From Pohlia nutans (lineage: Eukaryota > Streptophyta > Bryopsida > Bryales > Mniaceae): 64,000 nucleotides of DNA. The notes under the pieces are model-generated. The model made no database searches. It was not told the origin of the DNA and saw only the letters and a list, made by a program, of their open reading frames with translations. The stretch is from assembly GCA_022496805.1 (NCBI GenBank), contig CM040091.1, positions 19,520,336 to 19,584,335 on the forward strand. Reading direction: 5' to 3'. Position 1 is the stretch's first letter; each line of letters begins with the position of its first letter. The translations under genes and the position numbers were made by a program. Below, one piece after another: positions 47,269 through 55,958 of this stretch.

Positions 47269-48462
47269 TTAACCCCTAAAGGACCGGAGTGTTTTTCCTC
47301 CAAAAACACTCCAATGCGGCCATTTTTACTCCCCCATGCAAAATATCCAAAAGAATGTTATTTTTTGCCTTCTAACCGTAAGATCTTGTCCTTAACTATT
47401 TGAAAAGCATACACAACAAATTTCGTTGATTTTGACCGCACGGATTGCAAGATAATTGCGTTTGATGGAAAAAAACACCCCAAAAAAACACATGCCCGAA
47501 AATTTCAGATGCGTTTGACCACGGCTACATCAAAAAAACCTCACTACCGAAACTTGTCGCACTTCACTTTCACATTCTATATGATGTTACTTAGTTGTGT
47601 ACCAATTTTCGTTGCGTTTGGAGATGTTTAGGATGTTGAATAACACCTTGCACTTGTTGGGGGTTTAAAAGTTCAGAAAAGACTATATGTTTTTGGAATT
47701 GCAATATTCTCGACTCTCTTTATTTAAAATACAAATCCGAGCGGTGAAACACAAGTACATTCCACCCTCTACAGAATGGCAAAAACAAATTTGAAAAAAA
47801 AAAAAATCTCCAAGTTTTAGAAGACATGTAGCATATTTTCTAAGAATTTTGGGGGTTAGGGGGGAAATAAAGGGTGGAGGAAGGGAATTGAAGTGCCAAC
47901 CCATTCCAATGTTCATGACCCCACTAACTCTCAAGGTACACTGCCACGTGGCAGTTCCTCATTGGACGATTTTATTTTTTATTTTTTATTTTTAAAAATG
48001 ATTTTATTTTTCAAAATTTTAAATAATATTTTTAATTATGAAATTGAACTTTTAGTTTAAAATAATATTTTTAATTAAAAATTTTAATTTTAATTTATAA
48101 AATTTTAATTTTAAAATTTTAAAAAATATTATTTTAAATTTTTTTATGAGTTTGGGAAACGAGGTGGTGTTCTGCCCCCCACAGTCCACCCCATTTTCCA
48201 CACGCCGCCCATCTTGTTGCCCCCCCTAAAATTCAACTATTTCTCTATTGCCCCGCTGCCTTTTCTCCCGAAAAAAACACATTTCCCCTCATAACTTTCA
48301 CATACGGTGTCGGAATTAAAAAAAAACAGAATCCCCATTTTCGTGGCACATTGGGGAATCTACTATTAAATTTCCTTCAAAATTCGATTAAAAATGTGTT
48401 CACCGGAACCTACCCGATTCTCTAAATGTCCTAGTTAGGACACTTGGTCCTTTAGGGGTTAA
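47269..48462. mobile_element. TTAA-flanked element, L-type termini (1,194 bp)
   Basis: Ends are TTAACCCCTAAAGGACCGG and (reverse complement) TTAACCCCTAAAGGACCAAG. It is the longest TTAA element here. The interior includes an AT-palindromic stretch at 47,990-48,135 (AAAATTTTAAAATTTT type). There is no coding capacity for a transposase. Confidence 0.65.
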
Positions 48463-48486
48463 AAGGAACGGAATTACGTCCTTCTA

Positions 48487-48893
48487 AGGTAGTGGGACCA
48501 ATTCCCGACTGAATTTCAGGTTTGCATACTTAGACTTGTGAAAGAATTCTTTTATAATTTTTGGATGCTCCTCAAAGCTCATTGCAAAGGCATCTCCAAA
48601 AAAAAAACAGTTTTTGAGCATTTCTACAATTTTCTATGATTTTTTAAGTCTGGAAGCTTAGAGTGACCATTAACCGCTCATAGAGTCATGGTTTTCATGA
48701 GAGGTTGGATTCTGAAAATAGAGTGCTTCTACACCAATCAGAACCAATCAGAAGCTCTTGATTTTTCCAAGCATGGACGAAATTAGAACACTCTTGGACA
48801 CTATCTGAAACCATGCTGGCTGGTTTCTGACACCCATCCCCCAACCAGTAGGGGTCGGAAATACAACCCGGTCAGAAATATGACCCTCTACCT
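48487..48893. mobile_element. Family P-type TA-flanked element (407 bp)
   Basis: Left AGGTAGTGGGACCAATTCCC and right (reverse complement) AGGTAGAGGGTCATATTTCT, flanked by TA. Only the outer 15-30 bp are clearly inverted. It begins 24 bp after the preceding TTAA element. Confidence 0.5.
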
Positions 48894-49734
48894 TACCTTA
48901 GGCCACAAACCAACTCAAGTTGCTATGATCTATCCCAACCAAAAATAAATAACACTTGACCAATTTTTGCCAGAATCTTACCTGATTTTAGCAGTGACTA
49001 CTTTCACACTAAAACAATGGGCAAAAAAATGGATGAAATGGTCAAATTCTTCTAAAAAAACACTAAATTTACCACCACTTGAATGAAGAGTAATAAATAA
49101 TCTTATGGATGGACATATATATATGGATGATTCTATCCATTTTCCCAAACCCGCGGTTGCATTTCAAAGAAAAACCACAAAAAAATGGCTGATCTAACCA
49201 TTTTAATCTTTTAAGGACCGCGCATCCAAATAGTGAATGTTTGTTGGTCAAAGCCAAATTTGACCTCGAAGATGCAGTTTTTAGCTATTGCTTTCAATTC
49301 AGAAAATGAGTTTTATCCAGTTTAGTTTTCTTTTTTGCTTTTCAGATCTTATAAATTTCAAGTATTGAATATTTTATTTTTGTTGCAAGCTATGTAGCTC
49401 AAGGTCTTCATTACAGTGCATAGGATGTTCACCTTTTGAATTTTAAATTTAAATTAAAAAATTCTACAGAAAATGTATCATGAGATTCTTTATTGTCATT
49501 TGCACATGTTCTAAAAAAATTATAATTTTTGAAGATTTTTGTAATTAATATGAATTTCTTGAAGTATTTGACCTAAAATTTTGTAAAAAGCTCATTTTGT
49601 ATTAAGGAAATTGGAAAATTTTAGGACTAATAAGGAACATACAATAAAATGATTGTAAAAAATATTTTAACAAATCTTGAAAGCTCAACTGTGTATAAAA
49701 TTGTAGTTTGATTGTTCTACAAAAGAATGGGACG

Positions 49735-50297
49735 TTAACCCTTAAACGTACCACTCCTTTGTAGGAAAGTCAAACTACACAGTTTACTGAATTTAGCCTT
49801 CAAGATTTATCAGAATATATTTTGTAATATTTTTCATGCATGGAATTGAATGTTTCCTATCAGTCTTGAAATTTTCAGATTTTTTTGATTTAATACGGCA
49901 TTTTTAACAAATTTTTATGTCAAATACTTTAAAAAATAAATTTTATTACGAAAGAGCTTTAAAAAATTAATATTTTTTGGGAGTAGGTACAAATAACAAT
50001 GGAGAATCACATGATATGTTTTCCATAGAAACTTTTTATTTCAATTTTGAAATTCGAAAGTTGAAAATCCTATCATTCCTATGTAGTGTAATTCAAACCT
50101 TGACCTACAAAGCTTGCACAAGCAATAAAATGCTCAATAATAGGAATTTTTAAGATTTGAAAAGTGGAGTACAAAATAGACTTAATAAACTTCATTTTCT
50201 TAGTTGGGTGTATTAGCAACAAAAATCATCTTCAAGATCAAAATTGGGTTTGACCAACAAACATCCAGTAACTGGATGCGTGGACGTTTAGGGGTTA
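49735..50297. mobile_element. TTAA-flanked MITE, family M (563 bp)
   Basis: Ends are TTAACCCTTAAACGTACC and (reverse complement) TTAACCCCTAAACGTCC. The sequence just upstream (49,203-49,738) may be a further worn element sharing the left TTAA (TTAATCTTTTAAGGACC at 49,203), but that pairing is uncertain. Confidence 0.55.
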
Positions 50298-50689
50298 AAG
50301 GATTAACTTCCAACCAAAAAGCAATAATTCGGGAGGCTTCTCTTGTCTGTTTTTCGGTGTGTGCGACCTTCGTTAATTCAATGGAGTTTCATCCTCTCGT
50401 TTTCAGAAAAGAAAAGAAAAAAGAAAAGTAATGATTCATCCAAGCATCTCCTTCAGTTTCATTGTTTCAAAAAAAAAAACAAGAAGAAAAAAATAAACCA
50501 ATCCATACGGATAATCACTGCAGAAACTGTAGCCTGGTACCACAGTGACAGTGATGAGACCTTCCAATTAGATTACACAGTACACTACGTACATCTCTTA
50601 TATTACATCATCACGATCCCGTCATACTATGTCACGAAATCATCCACATTTCACATTCATCCAATTTTTCATCATGTTCTCAAATTGTT

Positions 50690-50850
50690 CTTCAGAGTTC
50701 CTATGATGTTCCCCATAGCTTCGCATCACATTTCCTAGCGTTCCTTTCATGTTCCCCAAAGTTCCCATCATGTTTCCTGATGTTCCTAAGTTCTCTTGTG
50801 TCCCGAAGTTCCCATGTTCCTTTTGTGTTTCCAATTGCATCCCACGTTCC
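50690..50850. repeat. Short-period repeat around GTTCCC
   Basis: Many degenerate units of about 15-30 bp built on GTTCCC(C/A)A(T/A)(A/C)(G/A)(T/C)TTC. The minus-strand ORF at 50,858-50,640 is a translation of this repeat and not a gene. Confidence 0.6.
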
Positions 50851-50890
50851 CAATACAATGTTGGTGCATTGCAACAGGGTGTTTGCTAGT
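50846..50890. repeat. 45-bp segment shared with 61,066-61,110
   Basis: TTCCCAAT(A/G)CAATGTTGG, then TGCATTGCAACAGGGTGTTT and GCTAGT occur in both places; the flanks differ to the right. The CAATGCA...TGCATTG dyad followed by CTAGT resembles a Helitron 3' end, but the evidence is thin. Confidence 0.45.
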
Positions 50891-51268
50891 GCAGGTTATA
50901 TACACCCATAAAACCAACCAACACTCGCAATCAGTGGACGCAATCAACCAAACTCTCCGTCACTGCATCAAAATACCCAGTTTCAAAAATATTTAAAATT
51001 TTATGATTTAAAAAATTTAAATTAAAAAAATTATCCCCCCTAATTTGCAAGTTGACCCTGAATTTAGCTCCCGCCTTCAGTAGACCTCAGTTACAGAATT
51101 CCATAGGGAGGTGGAGGCGGTGCAGTTCCACAGTAGCGCCGCTACAGTCCATGAAATCTGAACCCAAAATAGAAACTCCACTTTAGAAGCTCCTAACCGA
51201 TTATAATATCCTCTACAACATTCAAAATTCCGCAGTTTCAAAATAAAATAAAAGAAAATTCGTTTTCT

Positions 51269-51819
51269 TTAACCCTTTAACGTCCCGATTCAACACTGTT
51301 TTCAAAGATTTGTTATAAAATGGTTGATGAATAACGAAAATGGAGTTGATCTACAAAACAAAGTTGCAATTGTCAATGTGTAGATAACATCCGTACGGTT
51401 GGATTCATCATATTTATTATTAATATTTTTAAAGTAATTTTGCAAGGTTTTCTCTTGAAATTCAATTAAAAATCCAAAATTAACACGCAAAAATTTAAAA
51501 ATATTGTAATGAAATTAGAATGACATGCACTATGAGATGGTATGGTTTCCATTATTTGATTCTACTTACTATGGAAAATCATATTTAAGGTCTTTCTTTT
51601 TGAACTAAGATTGAAACTTGACATTAATCACTTTTGTAATTTTTCAAAAATTCACATTATCTTATTTGGAAGATCCATACCGTACAAACGGTATTCAACT
51701 AGCACAAGAATGAAAAATAAATAAAAAATTGGATGAAAAACATCCGGTACCTACAGAAATCGAGCTGCTCAAATTCATCCGGCGTTCAGATTCTGGACGC
51801 CGGCGCGCTAAAGGGTTAA
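51269..51819. mobile_element. TTAA-flanked MITE, family A, inverted copy
   Basis: Left end TTAACCCTTTAACGTCCC; right end (reverse complement) TTAACCCTTTAGCGCGCC. It is 551 bp and opposite in orientation to the other A copies. It shares its right TTAA with the next element. Confidence 0.7.
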
Positions 51820-52390
51820 CCCCTAAACGTGTTCACCCTTTTCAGATTTGGCAGTTTTTTCGAAGATGCATTATAAAATGTAACTAAAAGGGATATTTTC
51901 AAGTTAATGAAATAAAAGTTGTAGATTTTGCATTTAATATTCTATTCATACGATTAGAGTTGCAATCGCTATCACCAATATTTGTGTACTCAATTTCAAA
52001 CTTAAAATTTAACACTCTTTTGTAATATGATTACAAATAGGATATTGACAATCTAATAATGAAATTTGTTGTGATGGGTTGAAATGTAATACTCTAAGTG
52101 TATTAATTTTTGGAGATTGTTTGATTGCTAAATTTTAGTACTTGACTTTTTCAAGAACACTTTTAGACTAAAATTTTCGAAATTTTGGGTGGAACACTAC
52201 AACATGAAATGATGCATAAAAATTTCACAAATCATCCCCTTTCTAATCGGATCACACATGCACGGAGCTAACTTCCCATAAAAGTTTCAATAAAAAATCC
52301 ACACTGCAAAAAAGTGCATGATGGATGAGAAAACGGACTTCAAATCTGTACATCATACAAAATATGCATGGTTGGGCAGTTAGGGGTTAA
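51816..52390. mobile_element. TTAA-flanked MITE, family B copy 2
   Basis: Ends are TTAACCCCTAAACGTGTTC and (reverse complement) TTAACCCCTAACTGCCC. It is 575 bp and aligns with the copy at 46,474-47,071. Confidence 0.7.
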
Positions 52391-52432
52391 CCTGTAAATT
52401 CATTTTCTTTAACTTGAAAATTCATTTGCAGT

Positions 52433-52640
52433 TCCGCAGTTTCTTGGTTTTAGAATTACAAATTTGATTGATCAAAATAGAGTTTAGGTGGATCCAAATT
52501 TTACATCAGTTGAATCTGTGAAGAACGTTGTATGTATTGGTCAAGAAAAAAGGAAATTTGAACAAGAGGAGAGTTTACAAAATACCTACTCAAATTTGCT
52601 AAAAGAAACATGACACCTAATTTGGGCTTTTAGCTGTTAA
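52433..52640. mobile_element. Family C-related fragment
   Basis: CTTGGTTTTAGAATTACAAA through ATACCTACTCAAATTTGCTA to AATTTGGGCTTTTAGCTGTT follows the order of family C. The right edge ends at a TTAA (52,637). The left terminus is not clear. Confidence 0.45.
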
Positions 52641-52772
52641 CATAACGTTCAATAGCATGTATTGTATACGGCTTGCCTCTACAATAGATGGTGTGAAATA
52701 TTCCACGTCCAACGATACTTCATTAGTAGCTGAGTGAACATGTGGAGGTTCATGTTAGGAACCTAAAAAGGA

Positions 52773-52997
52773 TTAAGATGCTCAAATTGGATTTCATACA
52801 TGTTTTTAGTAGTTCTGAATAGGTCCTAGTATGTGGATTTTTTATTTTTATTTTTCATATTTATGTGTTGTTTGACCACCATATTTGAATGATTTAGGTG
52901 ATATGAAATTTGGTCTCCTCTTAATTATATTTTTTACAATATGATCAATCAAATTTGCCATTTTAAAACCATAAATCCTTGGTTCCTTCGGGGTTAA
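52773..52997. mobile_element. TTAA-flanked MITE, family C, inverted copy
   Basis: The right end (reverse complement) is TTAACCCCGAAGGAACCAAG, followed by GATTTATGGTTTTAAAATGG. The left end is worn (TTAAGATGCTC). Its right TTAA is shared with the family F element that follows. Confidence 0.55.
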
Positions 52998-53790
52998 CTC
53001 CTAAACGTCACAACGTCTAGAAACTAAATGACTACCACATTCCAACTCAGTCATGTACGTTCTCATCACTTCTTAGATGAAGTCATTCGTTTTTTTAGAG
53101 ATACTTCATCAAGTTATTGCCCTTTCCAATGGTTGGATTTGGTGTTAGTGGAATACATATTTTTCTAAAATCACAAATGTAGAAGTACGTCAAGTTGTTG
53201 ACCAAGCCAAAAGTTACATTGACTTTTAGTTCAAATGTGGTCTTGCAAAAATGAAGTCTTCGATTTAATTAACACAAAATTTTCAAATAATCACCAGGTC
53301 CAAAGTATCTCATTTCAAATCCATTTCAACAAATTTTACTTAAAAAATGTCAATGTTTTGTTTGTAATCAGGTTTAGAAGGAATTTTTGATTGTAACTTT
53401 CAAATTTTATAATAAAATATCGGTGATGATATTGGTGAATTGAACCGTAAGGATGTAATCTAAAATTCAAAATCTACAACTTTCTGGTCTGGAATGGCCT
53501 TAAACTACCAAATGATGGAGAGGGATACCGTTAAGTTATTGCCGGGGTATCCAAGGGGTTGATGGTTCAATTCCAGCCGTAAAATCACCACTCTACCGGA
53601 TAGAAAAATCTCGGCGATGGGTTGCCAAAAAGCAACTCACCAGCTTTGCCACGGCTTGCAAAGCAACTCGTGTGCCTCAATATATAAAAAAATAAAAATA
53701 AAATCAACAACTTTCATTTGTATATCAATTCCAAATAGTAATTTACGATAGTTTTTCTCAAATCGTCAATAAGGACACCCTAAGAATTAA
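52994..53790. mobile_element. TTAA-flanked MITE, family F copy 2, interrupted by a SINE
   Basis: Left end TTAACTCCTAAACGTCAC; the right end (reverse complement TTAATTCTTAGGGTGTCC) is worn. The interior matches 413-1,000 closely on both sides of the insertion at 53,485-53,699. Confidence 0.6.
53485..53699 (+). mobile_element. tRNA-derived SINE with 16-bp target-site duplication
   Basis: The 215-bp insert is flanked by AAAATCTACAACTTTC (53,469-53,484) and AAAATCAACAACTTTC (53,700-53,715), a 16-bp duplication with one mismatch. The family F copy at 413-1,000 shows the empty site. The insert contains GATGGTTCAATTCCAGCC, a good RNA polymerase III B box (GGTTCRANNCC), and ends in an A-rich tail (TATATAAAAAAATAAAAATA). 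A possible box A lies near 53,500. Its 3' half is GC-richer than the host element. Confidence 0.75.
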
Positions 53791-54411
53791 AGAACATGGT
53801 TTCTTTTATCTAATGTTGTATTTTGATGTTTTCCTAGCACCTTCCTATATGATTCATTCCAACTATGGAATCAACTACTTTTCGATCATTTACACACTTA
53901 AGAATTACTTGAACTAAGATTTAAAATCATAAAATATTTAGTAATTGAAAACTTTCTAAGTACATGTACATGTCTCTCGATATGCTAAATATTCCTTCCA
54001 AAATAATTCATTTGAACTCTGATAAATATGGAGTCAGCCACTTTTGGTCATTTAGAGAATAATAAAGTCGTTATAATTTCTAGAAACTCAAAATTAAAGG
54101 AAAAATAATTAAAACTCCTGTCAGTCGTCACGAATGACTTGAGTTTAAAAAGCTGTTTGAGTCTTTGAGAAAAGCGACCCTGAAACGGCTCCTTCGGAGC
54201 AGAAGTCAAACGCGAATTAAACTAACAAGAGCCAAAAGGGACCGACGTGGTGGCGTCAATAACCGTCGATCCCTTTCCCCCAATCACGGTCCGGGCCGAT
54301 CGGTGTTTCCATTTCCGGCATGATCACCTTCTTTTGTTCTTCTGATACAGTACGGAACTGTAGTCTGGGAAGATCGAACGAATCATGATACACACGGGTT
54401 TTTCTTGCAAT

Positions 54412-54560
54412 TTCTCATTTTTTCAAACAAGTGGCGCCAACGAAACAAACAATGTAACACTTTGTCAATTCGACGCAAGATATAAAGCCTTATTCTAGAT
54501 TTTTTTCAATTTTCAAATAGGTGGCACCAATGAAACAAACATTGTAACACTTTCATCTAG
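54412..54560. repeat. Direct repeat pair near 54.4-54.6 kb
   Basis: CAA(A/C)(C/A)AAGTGGCGCCAACGAAACAAAC-type sequence with AATGTAACACTTT occurs at about 54,423-54,463 and again at about 54,515-54,552. Confidence 0.6.
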
Positions 54561-54596
54561 ATTTTGTCATAGTTGATTGAAAATCTGCTCCAACAT

Positions 54597-54864
54597 CAGG
54601 AAGTTAGGACCTCACTTTTAAATGAAATCCGTGCGACATCCAATATTTCATGGGTTTATACACTTTTCGTACAAAATTTACACTAATTTCGTACGGACTC
54701 TGCACTTTGTTAGATAACGGAAAGAACGAATATAAAGGTTGTGGGGATTCAATACAGAATTAGCACAAAATCCGTGCATAATCCGTTCAAAAAATGTACG
54801 AACCCATGAAATATCAAATGTCGCACGAAAATCGTTAAAAACTAGCGAGGTCCTAAATTCCTAA
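54597..54864. mobile_element. Foldback (inverted-repeat) element, about 265 bp
   Basis: The left arm contains GTTAGGACCTCACTTTTAA, CCGTGCGACATCCAATATTT and CATGGGTTTATACA. The right arm contains the complements (CCATGAAATATCAAATGTCG, GAGGTCCTAAATTCCTAATG). The arms are about 100 bp. The target duplication is not obvious. Confidence 0.65.
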
Positions 54865-55236
54865 TGAATGAATGAAAATATGCCAACATGGATGAATGGT
54901 TTGGCGATAAAGGAATGAGTTTTGGGGTCCAAAACTCCAAATGGAGTTTCTGAAGCTGCCCTAACTTACATTTCGCCAGATAAAAGCCTTATGGATGCAT
55001 GATGTTGCAGCAGGGGGCCTCACTGGCTGGCTGCATGGGTTTCAGCATTCACGCAGGGACTGTACACAACTGTAGCCTGATGTCAGAGATTCTTACAGTG
55101 CCCTCTGACACGCGCGGCATGGGTGGCGAACTGAAGAAGAGATAGCGCCTCACATGATCTCTCCCTTCCCCTTTTGATCATAAGCTTACATCCAATCTCT
55201 CACTTCCTGCAAGTGCTGGCTGCCTCCTGCAGTATA

Positions 55237-55256
55237 TCGATCGATCGATCGATCCA
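55237..55256. repeat. ATCG microsatellite upstream of the PADRE gene
   Basis: About four GATC/ATCG units within the probable promoter or leader. A CTAGCTAGCTAGC run lies closer to the gene at 55,912-55,924. Confidence 0.7.
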
Positions 55257-55958
55257 TCGTCCGGAGTTTCTCGATATCGATCAGACAAGCTATCAATGTT
55301 GTCACTCTTGCTGTTACAAGTCCGTTTTGTTATCAATGGCCTTCCAGAGCTACTGTACACACTAGACGTTGACGTGCGAGCCAGATCATGAAGTGTGTGA
55401 GTTACTTGGCACATTCGACATATTATCGCTGGTTTCTCACTTACGCGTTTAACGGTCCATTTTCGGTCGATCACGTACGTTTCATTTTCTCGTTTGGAGT
55501 GAAGTACACTCTTGGCTAGATCATGGAGATTTTGGTCCACAGTAACCTTTTTTGAAACCGAAACACAATCTTGCCCCCAACGATAGGTAGTGAGAAAATC
55601 AAGAGTTAGAAAGGAAAGCATGAGTGAGAAAGGAAAGCAAGAGTGAGAGATCGAGGTTTCAGTGTATGTGGCTCTACGAATTCTCGTACTGCTCTGTTTT
55701 TTTGAAGAGAATAATGTTGGTTCAAATTTGATAGACAAGAGATGAGGAAAGATTGGTGGGAGTCGCCGAAATGAGTGATCCGAAGTTTGATATCTTTTAG
55801 TGGGGGTCGGTGGTTGCGCAGTCGCTGTCATTTTTAACGGGTCAGTAGTCGTCAATAATTTCGTAGAATTGAGCACTGGCAATTCTTCAGTTAATTTTTT
55901 TATATAGTGGAGCTAGCTAGCTAGCATTCGATCAATCAGGAAAGGAAAGGAAACGGCG

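Noticed and set aside
50640..50858. Minus ORF with repeated GTLGNM
   Set aside because: It is a translation of a short-period DNA repeat; nothing else supports a gene.
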